A DNA stretch of 41,166 nt from Pseudomonadota bacterium. GTDB taxonomy: Bacteria > Pseudomonadota > Gammaproteobacteria > GCA-001735895. Position 1 is the stretch's first letter. The number at the start of each line of letters is the position of its first letter. The stretch is from NCBI GenBank assembly GCA_022566015.1, contig JADFJT010000011.1, positions 1 to 41,166 of the forward strand. The letters are read 5' to 3'. A model generated the notes under the pieces. It did no database searches. It was not told where the DNA came from and saw only the letters and a list, made by a program, of their open reading frames with translations. This document shows, piece by piece, positions 10,189 to 19,097 of this stretch. Made by a program: the position numbers and the translations under genes.

Positions 10189-10325
10189 ATGAAAAGAAAA
10201 AGAGGCCGACGACGCACTAGCAGCCCGCGACCGGCGGTCAAGCCTAAACTTGAGCAGTTATTCAATCCCTACGCGCCTATAGAGGTGCTGATGGGGATGA
10301 CCTGGATCTTATCCACGATGGCTCG
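10189..10325 (+). pseudogene. Out-of-frame 5' segment of the MttB-like gene
   Basis: From the ATG at 10189, frame 1 encodes an Arg-rich start and then KPKLEQLFNPYAPIEVL, which is the normal N-terminal region of MttB-family proteins. The family sequence continues as GDDLDLIHDGSMRILEDIG, but only in the frame of the 10326 ORF. The switch happens at about 10285-10299. Adding one base there would join the two halves into one protein of about 505 residues. This is either a real inactivating or tolerated frameshift or a one-base sequencing error. Confidence 0.8.
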
Positions 10326-11708
10326 ATGCGCATTCTCGAGGATATCGGCCTCGAGGTGTTGAACGAACGCGCACTAGGCTTATACGAAGGGGAAGGGGCA
10401 AAGGTTGACTGGGATTTAAATCGCGTTTACCTGAGTCGGGAACTTGTGATGGAATGCCTGAAAACTGTACCTTCCAAATTTATCTTTCACGCTCGCAATG
10501 CTGAACGAAATAAATTAATCGGTGGTAATGCGATTAATTTCACTACGGTTGCGAGCGCGCCGAATTGTTCTGATCTGGAAGGTGGTAGACGCACCGGCAA
10601 TTTCGAAGACTACTGTAATTTCCTACGACTGGCGCATAGTTTCGACATCATCGGATTTATCAGCGGATATCCGGTAGAACCGATTGATATACCACCCGAT
10701 ACACGGCATCTGGACGCTTCGCTTGCCGCGTACACATTAACCGACCGTGCATTTTCCTGCTACTGCCTGGGCGGCGGGCGGGTTAACGACGGTATCGAAA
10801 TGGCCGCTATAGCGCGTGGTGTAGATCGTGAAACCCTGAAAAAAGAACCCAGTTTAATTACCGTGGTCAATACTAATTCCCCATTGCTCGTGGATGGGCC
10901 GATGCTGGACGGTTTGATGGAAATGGCGGAAAATGGCCAACCGACGATAGTCACGCCTTTCACCCTGTCAGGGGCGATGTGCCCGATTACGATTGCCGGT
11001 GCGCTGGCGCAACAAAACGCCGAGGCGCTCGGGGTAATAGCGCTGTCTCAAATCGTCAATCCTGGAGCGCCGATGGTATATGGCGGCTTTACTTCAAACG
11101 CAGATATGCGTACCGGAGCACCGGCATTTGGCACCCCGGAATATACCCGTGCAGCGTTCGCCAGCGGTCAGTTAGCACGCCGTTACAATCTACCGTTTCG
11201 GTCATCGAATACCAATGCTTCTAATTGTGTCGACGCGCAGGCGGCCTGGGAATCGCAGATGTCGTTGTGGGGCGCAGTAATGGGACACGCGCATGTGATC
11301 AAACACGCCGCTGGATGGCTCGAAGGGGGGCTTTGTGCCTCGTTCGAAAAATTCATCATCGATATAGACATGCTACAGATGATGGCCGAGACTTTGAAGC
11401 CGATTGAAGTAAACGAATCGACTCTTGCGCTCGACTCAATTCGTGAAGCCGGGCATGGTGGTCATTTCTTCGGTACCCGTCATACCCTGGAAAATTACAC
11501 CACTGCATTTTATGAGCCCATAGTGTCCGACTGGAGTAATTATGAAACCTGGGTCGAAAAGGGCGAAAAAACCGCATACCAACGCGCCAATATAATTTAC
11601 CGCCAATGTTTAAAGGACTACGAAGAACCACCCATAGATGAACAGGTAAAAATTTCACTCGAAAAGTATGTGAGTGAGCGGCGAATCGAGATAGAGAGCC
11701 AAAAGTGA
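10326..11708 (+). CDS. Trimethylamine methyltransferase (MttB) superfamily protein, non-pyrrolysine type
   Basis: The in-frame ORF encodes 460 residues of MttB-superfamily sequence. Examples are VYLSRELVMECLKTVP near the start, the central PLLVDGPMLDGLMEMAENGQP and TPFTLSGAMCPITIAGALAQ, and the C-terminal EAGHGGHFFGTRHTLENYTTAFYEP. No in-frame TAG is present, so it is of the glycine betaine-type (MtgB-like) branch rather than the pyrrolysine enzyme. Such enzymes move a methyl group from a quaternary or tertiary amine to a corrinoid protein. The 10326 ATG lacks a ribosome site and removes about 45 expected residues; the real start is likely 10189 (see the frameshift entry). Its stop overlaps the regulator start. 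Confidence 0.85.
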   Translation: MRILEDIGLEVLNERALGLYEGEGAKVDWDLNRVYLSRELVMECLKTVPSKFIFHARNAERNKLIGGNAINFTTVASAPNCSDLEGGRRTGNFEDYCNFLRLAHSFDIIGFISGYPVEPIDIPPDTRHLDASLAAYTLTDRAFSCYCLGGGRVNDGIEMAAIARGVDRETLKKEPSLITVVNTNSPLLVDGPMLDGLMEMAENGQPTIVTPFTLSGAMCPITIAGALAQQNAEALGVIALSQIVNPGAPMVYGGFTSNADMRTGAPAFGTPEYTRAAFASGQLARRYNLPFRSSNTNASNCVDAQAAWESQMSLWGAVMGHAHVIKHAAGWLEGGLCASFEKFIIDIDMLQMMAETLKPIEVNESTLALDSIREAGHGGHFFGTRHTLENYTTAFYEPIVSDWSNYETWVEKGEKTAYQRANIIYRQCLKDYEEPPIDEQVKISLEKYVSERRIEIESQK

Positions 11709-12550
11709 AGCTACAGGAGCGCGTCACATTGTTTCAACAACGCCTGCAGCAGGTAATTACGCAAAGCGGGATGAATCGTTCGTCATTTGCATCATCTATA
11801 TCGGTGGATCGCTCGACCTTGTCGCAGCTTTTATCACCGGAGAATGTGCGCCTGCCCCGTGCCGATACGGTGGCTTCAATTGCCGAAAATCACCAGATCA
11901 GTATCGACTGGTTGCTCGGCTTGACTCAGCAAGGTTCGTTAGGTGCGAACATCGTGCCAGAGGCTCTGCAAGTAGATGACTATTCGACGTCTATACTCGA
12001 GAAATATCTGGAATGGTATCGAGAAGCCATCGGATACAAGATTCGATATGTGCCGACCACGTTACCGGATTTATTAAAAACCGAAGCGGTGGCAGAATAT
12101 GAATTCAATCGTTACGGTTCGGGCAAGGTCGATCAGAGTGTTCGCGATAATCAACTTTTGTTGTTACAGCAACGCCATCCGGGCAGCGAACTGGAAACCA
12201 GCCTGTCGTTACAGTCTTTACGTAGCTTTGCTCTCGGGCAGGGTATCTGGCAGGGGCTTAAGGTTCAATCACGAATAGAGCAGTTGCAGCGCATGATCGT
12301 ACTGACTGACGAACTTTACCCGGGTTTTCGATGGTTTCTGTACGATGGTAAGGAAACCTATTCGTCGTCTTTCACAATATTCGGGCCACTACGTGCGACA
12401 CTGTTTCTGGGTCATCTGTACGTGGTGGTGAATAGCATCGAACACATTCGTAAATTGACCGTGCGCTTTGACGACCTGATTCGAATGGCAATCGTGCATC
12501 CACACGAAATCCATAAAACGCTGGAGGGGCTGATCGATGAATGCCAATGA
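11705..12550 (+). CDS. XRE-family transcriptional regulator
   Basis: This 281-residue protein has an N-terminal helix-turn-helix (about 8-72). MNRSSFASSISVDRSTLSQLL supplies the recognition helices and RADTVASIAENHQISIDWLLG the typical XRE end. The C-terminal 200 residues have no domain I can name and may sense an effector. It starts at GTG 11705, overlapping the methyltransferase stop as GTGA, so translation is probably coupled. The position suggests a local regulator of the methylated-amine genes. No operator could be assigned. Confidence 0.85.
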   Translation: MKLQERVTLFQQRLQQVITQSGMNRSSFASSISVDRSTLSQLLSPENVRLPRADTVASIAENHQISIDWLLGLTQQGSLGANIVPEALQVDDYSTSILEKYLEWYREAIGYKIRYVPTTLPDLLKTEAVAEYEFNRYGSGKVDQSVRDNQLLLLQQRHPGSELETSLSLQSLRSFALGQGIWQGLKVQSRIEQLQRMIVLTDELYPGFRWFLYDGKETYSSSFTIFGPLRATLFLGHLYVVVNSIEHIRKLTVRFDDLIRMAIVHPHEIHKTLEGLIDECQ

Positions 12551-12565
12551 ACTGCAGTTAGATAA

Positions 12566-12733
12566 ATGCCCTATTCTTTAATTTCGGAGCTGATTTGGGA
12601 TGGTGGTGCTGTGACCGTATGCAGCATGGATGCTGCGTCCGAGCTTACATGGACGTATTTACAGCGTGTCACAGGAGTACCATCTCGAATCAGCGTTATT
12701 CCGAGCCCATTATATCTATTTTATACGAGTTAA
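12566..12733 (+). CDS. Small ORF of 55 codons, uncharacterised
   Basis: An ATG 15 bases after the regulator stop opens an uninterrupted 55-residue frame (MPYSLISELIWDGGAVTV...) ending just before the next oxidoreductase. It is below the ORF-track cutoff. I recognise no family. The tight spacing on both sides is the main argument for translation; it may equally be a leader or chance. No clear ribosome site is visible. Confidence 0.3.
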   Translation: MPYSLISELIWDGGAVTVCSMDAASELTWTYLQRVTGVPSRISVIPSPLYLFYTS

Positions 12734-12743
12734 AAGCTAACCC

Positions 12744-14051
12744 ATGTCCCAATCTTACGATGCAATAATCATAGGTGCCGGCATTATCGGTTGTGCGACT
12801 TCGTATGCGCTCGGGCGAAAGGGCTGGAGAGTATTAAATATAGACCGTTTACCTGCCTGTGGATACGGATCTACATCGGGCTCCTGCGCCATCATTCGTC
12901 CCTACTATTCGACTCTGGACGGCTCGGCAATGGCCTACGAGTCACATTTTTACTGGCGAGATTGGGCAGATTATCTGGGTGGTGTCGATATCGATGAAAA
13001 AGGCCTGATTCAGTATATCAACTGTGGATCCCTGGTGATGAAAACCAGTCTTAACGATTTTATGAAGCCCTGTATGGCGCTAATGGATGAACTCGGCTGT
13101 CCCTATGAAGAGTTCAGCCCAGAGCAAATAGTCGAGAAACTCCCTGTCTGGAATACCGAGTCTTTCGGTCCCGCAAAACGACCGGACGATGCGGAGTTTG
13201 GTGTCGCCAATGAGATACCCCTGCAGGGTGCTGTCATGTTCCGTGCGGGCGGTTATATCAACGACCCACAACTTGCGACGCACAATATAATGCGCGCCGC
13301 CGAAAAGTTTGGGTCTAGCTTTCTCTACAACGCGCAGGTGACTGAAATTAGACGATCTAATGATCGCGTTTGCGGTGTGACCCTCGCCAATAGTGACACG
13401 ATCGATTCGCCAGTGGTATTAAATGTCGCCGGTCCTCACTCGTCAAAAATTAATCAATTGGCCGATGTTGAAAAAACCATGAAAGTTAAGACCCGTGCGC
13501 TGCGCCAGGAAGTCGCGCATGTACCCTTGCCGGAGGGTTATAATTCGGAGACGGCCTGTGTCACTTCGGATAGCGATATCGGCGTTTATACCCGGCCCGA
13601 GCATGGAAATAGTCTGTTAATCGGTAGTGAAGATCCCCCTGTGGATCAGCACGAATGGGTTGATCCCGACGATTATAATCACGATTTTACCGAGCAGTGG
13701 CGGGTACAGGTATTGCGAGTCTGCCAGCGAATACCGAATCTGGGTGTGCCGAATCAAATGCGCGGTGTGGTTGATTTATACGATGTCACCGATGACTGGA
13801 TTCCGATTTACGATCGGTCCGACCTAAACGGGTTTTATATGGCAATCGGCACCAGTGGAAACCAGTTCAAGAATGCACCGATAGTCGGCGAGATGATGGC
13901 CGACATTATCGAAGCTTGCGAAAACGGCAACGATCAGGATAAAAGTCCGATTGATTTTCAATTGAAATACATCGATCGAACCGTCACGACAGGTTTTTAC
14001 TCGCGATTGCGAGAAATCAATCAGGACAGTAGTTTCTCGGTATTAGGGTAA
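12744..14051 (+). CDS. FAD-dependent oxidoreductase, DAO family (sarcosine oxidase beta/DadA-like)
   Basis: This 435-residue cytoplasmic flavoprotein begins with a Rossmann FAD site, AIIIGAGIIGCATSYALG, with the ribose-binding acidic residue after LNID. A GSTSGSCAIIRPYYS segment lies near the isoalloxazine, and the C-terminus carries the second FAD motif (GFYMAIGTSGNQFKNAPIVG). DAO-family enzymes oxidise secondary or tertiary amino acids such as sarcosine, dimethylglycine or proline. It lies seven bases before the dimethylglycine dehydrogenase-like gene, so both probably act on successive demethylation products. The substrate is inferred from context only. Confidence 0.85.
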   Translation: MSQSYDAIIIGAGIIGCATSYALGRKGWRVLNIDRLPACGYGSTSGSCAIIRPYYSTLDGSAMAYESHFYWRDWADYLGGVDIDEKGLIQYINCGSLVMKTSLNDFMKPCMALMDELGCPYEEFSPEQIVEKLPVWNTESFGPAKRPDDAEFGVANEIPLQGAVMFRAGGYINDPQLATHNIMRAAEKFGSSFLYNAQVTEIRRSNDRVCGVTLANSDTIDSPVVLNVAGPHSSKINQLADVEKTMKVKTRALRQEVAHVPLPEGYNSETACVTSDSDIGVYTRPEHGNSLLIGSEDPPVDQHEWVDPDDYNHDFTEQWRVQVLRVCQRIPNLGVPNQMRGVVDLYDVTDDWIPIYDRSDLNGFYMAIGTSGNQFKNAPIVGEMMADIIEACENGNDQDKSPIDFQLKYIDRTVTTGFYSRLREINQDSSFSVLG

Positions 14052-14057
14052 AAAAAC

Positions 14058-16475
14058 ATGAAGGCACACGCTCAAGTGGTAGTAATCGGTGGTGGCGTCA
14101 TCGGTTGCAGTGTCATTTATCACCTCACTAAACTCGGTTGGAAAGACGTCGTTTTGATCGAGCGTTCCGAACTTACCTCGGGCTCGACCTGGCATGCGGC
14201 GGGCGGGTTTCACACCTTGAATGCGGATACCAATATGGCTGCGCTTCAAGGCTACACCATCGGTCTTTACCGAGAGCTGGAAGAGATAAGCGGACAATCC
14301 TGTAGTCTGCATCACGTCGGTGGTATCACGCTCGCCAGTACGCCCGAACGCATGGATTTTCTTAAGGCCGCGCGCGCGATGCACCGCCACATGGGTTTGG
14401 ACACCGAGTTGGTCACGCCGGAGGAAATTAAAAAACTCAGCCCTATTACCAATACCGATGGCATACTCGGTGGGCTTTACGATCCGCTAGACGGACACCT
14501 TGACCCATCCGGTACCACGCATGCCTATGCGAAAGCAGCGCAGATGCTGGGTGCGGATATCGTTTTACGCAACCGCGTGCTGGAAACCAGTCAACAGGCC
14601 GACGGATGTTGGCAGGTAGTGACCGAACAGGGCACCATCATAGCCGAGCATCTGGTCAATGCGGCGGGCCTATGGGCGCGCGAAGTCGGTGAAATGGCTG
14701 GCGTATATCTGCCATTGCACCCGATGGAGCATCAGTATTTTGCTACCGATGATATCCCCGAGGTGTTCGACCGCGACAGCGAATTGCCGCACGTGATGGA
14801 CCCCGAAGGCGAAAGTTATCTACGCCAGGAGGGCAGGGGGCTGGTCATCGGCTTTTACGAGCAAAATTGCGAACCCTGGGCAGTGGATGGCACACGCTGG
14901 GATTTCGGCCACGAACTGCTCACCGAGAACCTGGATCGAATCGGCGCTTCGATGGAAGTGGCGTTTAATCGTTATCCGGTTCTGGCTAACGCGGGTATTA
15001 AAACCATCATTAACGGACCCTTTACCTTTGCGCCCGATGGCAATCCATTGGTAGGGCCGGTACCGGGCCTGCAAAATTACTGGTCGGCCTGCGCGGTGAT
15101 GGCCGGTTTCAGCCAGGGTGGGGGTGTCGGTTTAACTTTGGCCGAATGGATCATCGAAGGTGAACCGTCGCGCGACGTATTCGCAATGGACGTTGCCCGG
15201 TTTGGTGACTATTGCACCAAATCTTATACGCGACTGAAGGTGCGCGAAAACTACCAGAAACGTTTCGCAGTTTCTTACCCAAACGAAGAATTGCCCGCTG
15301 CGCGTCCGCTCGATACTACGCCTGCCTACGCTATTTGGCAGCAGAAAAACGCGGTATTCGGATCGGCATACGGAATGGAGCATGTCAATTATTTCGCGCC
15401 GGTCGGCGAAGAACCTTACGAAATACCTTCGTTTCGACGCTCCAATGCATTCGACACGATAGCCGAAGAATGCCTGGCTGTGCGCAACGCGGTCGGCATT
15501 AACGAGGTGCACAACTTTGGCAAATACGAAGTCAGCGGGCCGGGTGCACTCGAGTATCTCGATACCATCATGGCGGGCAGGATGCCTAAAGTCGGTCGTC
15601 TCAGTTTAAACCCGATGTTAAGCCCGAAAGGCAAAATCATTGGCGATTTTACCGTCGCGCAAATTCGTCCAGATGTTTTCCAGGTCACCGCCTCTTTCGC
15701 CGCACAGGCATATCACATGCGTTGGTTCGAACAGCATCTACCCGACCAGGGCGTGTATCTGGAGAACGTGTCAAAAACGCGCATCGGGTTTCAAATTGCC
15801 GGTCCGAATGCGCGCGAACTTTTAGGACGGGTCACTCGGGCGGATGTTTCGAACCAGGCCATTCCGTTTTTGGCTGTTTGCGAGATCGAAGTCGGCCAAT
15901 GCCAGGCAATCGTGCAGCGAGTCAGTTACACCGGAGATAGAGGTTACGAAATTTATGTACCATCACACCACCAGGTCGCGCTTTATCAAATTTTGAGCGA
16001 AGCGGGTAAAGACCTGGGACTGAAGCCCTTCGGTATGCGCGCAATGATGAGTTTGCGTCTGGATAAATCGTTCGGCTCGTGGATGCGCGAATTCAAGCCT
16101 GATTACACGCCTATGGAAACGGGGCTCGATCGTTTTATCGATTATAATAAAGCCAGCAATTTCATCGGCAAGCAGGCTGCGCTGGCAGAAAAGGAGCAAG
16201 GTGTCGAGAGAAAATTATGCACCTTTGTGGTAGAGGCCAAAGACGCCGATGTCGATGCTTACGAACCTGTCTGGCACGATGGGGAAGTGGTCGGATTCGT
16301 GACTTCGGGTGGGTATTCACACACCACTAAAAAGAGTATTGCCTACGGGTTCCTACCGGTCGGACTGATCAAAGAAGGTCGCCAGGTAGAAATCGAAATT
16401 CTCGGTGAAATGATTCCCGCAACCTTATATAAGGAACCACTATTCGACCCGAGAAATGAGTATTTGAAAGGTTAG
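14058..16475 (+). CDS. Dimethylglycine/sarcosine dehydrogenase-like fusion: FAD oxidoreductase plus GcvT folate domain
   Basis: This 805-residue protein matches the DMGDH/SARDH two-part architecture. Residues about 5-385 form the DAO FAD domain (VVVIGGGVIGCSVIYHLTKLG). Its SGSTWHAAG segment carries the His that binds FAD covalently in this family. After a linker domain (about 390-440), a GcvT aminomethyltransferase-like domain (about 450-700) and a GCV_T C-terminal barrel (about 710-800) follow. Such enzymes oxidise an N-methyl group and pass the carbon to tetrahydrofolate as methylene-THF. The ATG has no strong ribosome site but sits seven bases after the previous stop. Dimethylglycine or sarcosine is the likely substrate. 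Confidence 0.93.
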   Translation: MKAHAQVVVIGGGVIGCSVIYHLTKLGWKDVVLIERSELTSGSTWHAAGGFHTLNADTNMAALQGYTIGLYRELEEISGQSCSLHHVGGITLASTPERMDFLKAARAMHRHMGLDTELVTPEEIKKLSPITNTDGILGGLYDPLDGHLDPSGTTHAYAKAAQMLGADIVLRNRVLETSQQADGCWQVVTEQGTIIAEHLVNAAGLWAREVGEMAGVYLPLHPMEHQYFATDDIPEVFDRDSELPHVMDPEGESYLRQEGRGLVIGFYEQNCEPWAVDGTRWDFGHELLTENLDRIGASMEVAFNRYPVLANAGIKTIINGPFTFAPDGNPLVGPVPGLQNYWSACAVMAGFSQGGGVGLTLAEWIIEGEPSRDVFAMDVARFGDYCTKSYTRLKVRENYQKRFAVSYPNEELPAARPLDTTPAYAIWQQKNAVFGSAYGMEHVNYFAPVGEEPYEIPSFRRSNAFDTIAEECLAVRNAVGINEVHNFGKYEVSGPGALEYLDTIMAGRMPKVGRLSLNPMLSPKGKIIGDFTVAQIRPDVFQVTASFAAQAYHMRWFEQHLPDQGVYLENVSKTRIGFQIAGPNARELLGRVTRADVSNQAIPFLAVCEIEVGQCQAIVQRVSYTGDRGYEIYVPSHHQVALYQILSEAGKDLGLKPFGMRAMMSLRLDKSFGSWMREFKPDYTPMETGLDRFIDYNKASNFIGKQAALAEKEQGVERKLCTFVVEAKDADVDAYEPVWHDGEVVGFVTSGGYSHTTKKSIAYGFLPVGLIKEGRQVEIEILGEMIPATLYKEPLFDPRNEYLKG

Positions 16476-16526
16476 GAAAGGTTTCAGATGAAACTCTTCC
16501 AGCCGTCGATTATCCAGGATTAAACT

Positions 16527-17246
16527 GTGCGACTTCTTGTATTCCAGCATATTGAATGCGAACATCCCGGTTCGTTGCGTGGCTTTCTGAATGCAGATGG
16601 GTTCGAGTGGCAGGCGATCAATCTACAGTGTGGTGAGGAAATTCCACCCCTGGAGAATTATGATGCACTGTGGGTAATGGGTGGCCCAATGGATGTCTGG
16701 GACATCGATGAATACCCCTGGCTTATCGCGGAAAAAGCCGCCATAAGACGATGGGTGGGCGAATTGGATAAGCCTTACCTGGGCCTTTGCCTCGGTCACC
16801 AATTATTAGCCGATGCACTAGGCGGGAAGTGTGGGCTGCAGGTGCCACCGGAAATCGGTGTACTCGATGTCTCGCTCACTGAACACGGCCAAAAAGATGT
16901 ACTTTTCGACGGTCTGCCCATACAGCAAAAATGTCTGCAGTGGCATTCCGTGTGCGTTGAACAAATTCCCGATCATTCGACTATTCTCGCCAGTTCCAAT
17001 AGCTGTCGAGTACAGGCTCTACGCGTTGGAGACAAGGCCTGGTCGATGCAGTATCACGTGGAAATTGAGGCCGACACCGTGGCCAATTGGGGTGAAGTGC
17101 CCGCTTACAGGGCCGCACTCGAATCGACCCTGGGCCCCGGCGCATTGACTTCGATTAAACACGAGGCCGATAGACACATGGCAGGATTCCTTCGATGCGC
17201 TGAAAAGCTATATCGAAATTTTATTGATAAGATTTTAGATCGGTGA
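16527..17246 (+). CDS. Class I glutamine amidotransferase-like protein
   Basis: This 239-residue protein carries the class I amidotransferase fold. The nucleophile elbow is GLCLGHQLLADALGG (Cys near residue 93), and the His-Glu pair appears in MQYHVEIEADTV (near 175). It starts at GTG 16527, and no ATG is as well placed. Stand-alone members of the GMP-synthase-like family hydrolyse gamma-glutamyl amides or donate ammonia to partners. Directly after the methylglycine dehydrogenase gene it may act on gamma-glutamylated amines, but that is inference. A 50-base gap separates it from the upstream gene. Confidence 0.82.
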   Translation: MRLLVFQHIECEHPGSLRGFLNADGFEWQAINLQCGEEIPPLENYDALWVMGGPMDVWDIDEYPWLIAEKAAIRRWVGELDKPYLGLCLGHQLLADALGGKCGLQVPPEIGVLDVSLTEHGQKDVLFDGLPIQQKCLQWHSVCVEQIPDHSTILASSNSCRVQALRVGDKAWSMQYHVEIEADTVANWGEVPAYRAALESTLGPGALTSIKHEADRHMAGFLRCAEKLYRNFIDKILDR

Positions 17247-17256
17247 GTCCCGATTA

Positions 17257-17520
17257 TTAGCGTACATAGCTTGCCTCCAGACGTTGACTCAGGTCGAATC
17301 CCAGCGTTAGCTGTAATGCACTCTTCAGTTCTGCCTTGTCTTTTAGAAAAGCCTTTAGCTTGTCTTTTGGCCACGACATGTAGTGGGTTTCCTCGATAGC
17401 GACTATATCCGTCGGTGCCGAGCGCTTGGCGATCACGATCAGAATGCGCAACCATAATATGTCTCGCACCAGGAAAGAAAACAGATACAGATTATTGGCG
17501 ATGTTGATTAGATAATCCAT
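17257..17520 (-). pseudogene. Internally deleted Popeye/cNMP-binding-type membrane protein
   Basis: The 87-residue ORF looks like two ends of a longer protein joined in frame. Residues 1-32 (YLINIANNLYLFSFLVRDILWLRILIVIA) match the membrane start of Popeye-like proteins. Residues about 38-87 (IVAIEETHYMSWPKDKLKAFL...LTLGFDLSQRL) match the end of their cyclic-nucleotide-binding domain. The middle of about 130 residues, holding the remaining membrane segments and most of the cNMP fold, is missing. The reading frame stayed open, so a short product may still be made. Identification is from memory of the family and should be searched. Confidence 0.6.
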
Positions 17521-17656
17521 AATATGCTCCCTACGTGTGGCGCGAATACTAGCATCCAGGAATCGAGGGAGAAATAAGTTGTGGTTAACGGACAGAATTA
17601 AACTATAGTAATTCTGAAATTCTTAAAAATTTTGGCTCTGGCCGAGAACCAAAGTT

Positions 17657-18046
17657 ATGAAATCTGAGGCACAAGATGATGAACGTCGTCGCTTTCATCG
17701 AGTTGGATTTCATGCCGACGCATTACTAAAATTACCGGCTGATACCCTGTCGGTAGAAATTCTCGATATATCTTTGGCAGGTGCGCTAATCAAGGTGGAT
17801 CCGACCGTGACTCTGGAGCAAGGGAGTCAGGCGTCGTTGATTGTTAGACTCAGCGAAGAAGTGCAGATAAAAATGACCGGAGATCTCCTGTCACACGGTC
17901 ATGGTAATTATGCATTGCATCGAATCTTAAGGGAACCAGAAAACGATAACCATCTCAGGCCACTGCTGGAGCTTAATCTGGGCGACCCGAAATTGATGGA
18001 GCGCGATATTCAAACTCTGATCGAAGAGTACCAGTGCAGCGCTTAA
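17657..18046 (+). CDS. PilZ domain protein
   Basis: This 129-residue single-domain protein shows both c-di-GMP binding motifs: the Arg motif in DERRRFHRVGFHADA (residues 8-22) and the D/NxSxxG motif as DISLAGALI (about 38-46). PilZ proteins bind cyclic di-GMP and adjust motility, adhesion or exopolysaccharide output. It is monocistronic, convergent with the YheT-type hydrolase and divergent from the Popeye-like remnant. The C-terminal 40 residues are helical and charged, perhaps for partner contact. Confidence 0.88.
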   Translation: MKSEAQDDERRRFHRVGFHADALLKLPADTLSVEILDISLAGALIKVDPTVTLEQGSQASLIVRLSEEVQIKMTGDLLSHGHGNYALHRILREPENDNHLRPLLELNLGDPKLMERDIQTLIEEYQCSA

Positions 18047-18073
18047 TCATGCGCGGGACTAAATAGACATCCG

Positions 18074-19033
18074 CTACGATTCTTCGACCAGAAATCGGTG
18101 AATACGTGGCTCGAGCCATGATTGAGGTTTTAAGAAATTGCTTTGCCAAAATCCCACATGCCCTCCATGATGGGATAATTCGAGTGTGACAGTGGCCGAC
18201 AGCTCGTCTTTCTCCGGGAGAACTCGTGCCGACATGAATGGGTCATCGACGGATTGAATAATTAATACAGGCTTTTCAATTCGGCCCAAAAATTGCCGAG
18301 AACTACATCTTTGATAGTAATGCTCGGCGCCATCGTATCCATGAATCGGCGCGGTAAAGCAATCGTCAAACTCACGAAAATTTCTCATCGAACCTGGGGA
18401 CGGAAAAGAGAATCTACTTTGTGCGAGTAAATCCTTTTTCAGCTTTAGTTTTTTAATCATCCTTTTCAGTAAGCTAGACTGGTAGACTTTCGCGAATCCA
18501 CGATCCATCTCATCTGAGCAGATATCGAGCCTCATCGGCACAGATACAGCCACTGCGCCGTGAATGCTGGGGTCAGTGTCATCTTCGCCCATATATTTGA
18601 GAACCAGATTGCCGCCGAGTGAATAGCCGAGCAGAATTATTTTATTAATGCCCAGTAGTTTTAAGTGTTCGATAACCAGTTTGAGATCATCGGTGGCACC
18701 TGAATGGTAACTGCGTAATAGTCGATTGGGCTCTCCGCTGCAACCCCGAAAATGCATTAAAACTGCCGCAATTTGGTGCCGGTTACAGTAATTAAGTATG
18801 CGTTTAACATAAGACGACTGTATTGAACCTTCTAGTCCGTGCAGAATCAAAAGGGTAGTATCCGAACGCGCCTGGGACCACATTAAATCGATGAAGTCAC
18901 CATCGGCTAACTCGACCCTTTCTTTATCGACAACCGGGCTGGCAGGATGAATGATACTGGGCAGGATGGTTTGCAGGTGACGATTTGGCAGAAACCAGGC
19001 CGGTTTAAATAAGCTTTGTTTGATCATAATCAA
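18074..19033 (-). CDS. Alpha/beta hydrolase, YheT family
   Basis: This 319-residue protein begins with the YheT-type signature KPAWFLPNRHLQTILPSI and has the nucleophile elbow LLGYSLGGNLVLKYMGE. A C-terminal Asp (QSVDDPFMSARVLP) and His (HGGHVGF) complete the triad. YheT-type hydrolases are related to embryogenesis-associated EMB8 proteins and are probably esterases or lipases. The start could be 19033 or two codons later (MIM). It diverges from ccmA across about 64 bases. Confidence 0.9.
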   Translation of the reverse strand: MIMIKQSLFKPAWFLPNRHLQTILPSIIHPASPVVDKERVELADGDFIDLMWSQARSDTTLLILHGLEGSIQSSYVKRILNYCNRHQIAAVLMHFRGCSGEPNRLLRSYHSGATDDLKLVIEHLKLLGINKIILLGYSLGGNLVLKYMGEDDTDPSIHGAVAVSVPMRLDICSDEMDRGFAKVYQSSLLKRMIKKLKLKKDLLAQSRFSFPSPGSMRNFREFDDCFTAPIHGYDGAEHYYQRCSSRQFLGRIEKPVLIIQSVDDPFMSARVLPEKDELSATVTLELSHHGGHVGFWQSNFLKPQSWLEPRIHRFLVEES

Positions 19034-19097
19034 TTCTTTGGATTGTATTCATAACGTTTTTTGGCTAGCCTGCACGCACTTTTATCCCTGGCTCACG

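Noticed and set aside
10326-11708. Pyrrolysine-type trimethylamine methyltransferase
   Set aside because: No in-frame TAG interrupts the frame, and no pyl genes are in the window, so it is of the non-pyrrolysine branch.
19020-19097. N-terminal extension of CcmA in the ORF track
   Set aside because: The extra 26 residues overlap the divergent hydrolase start and lack family similarity; ATG 19098 gives the normal CcmA start.
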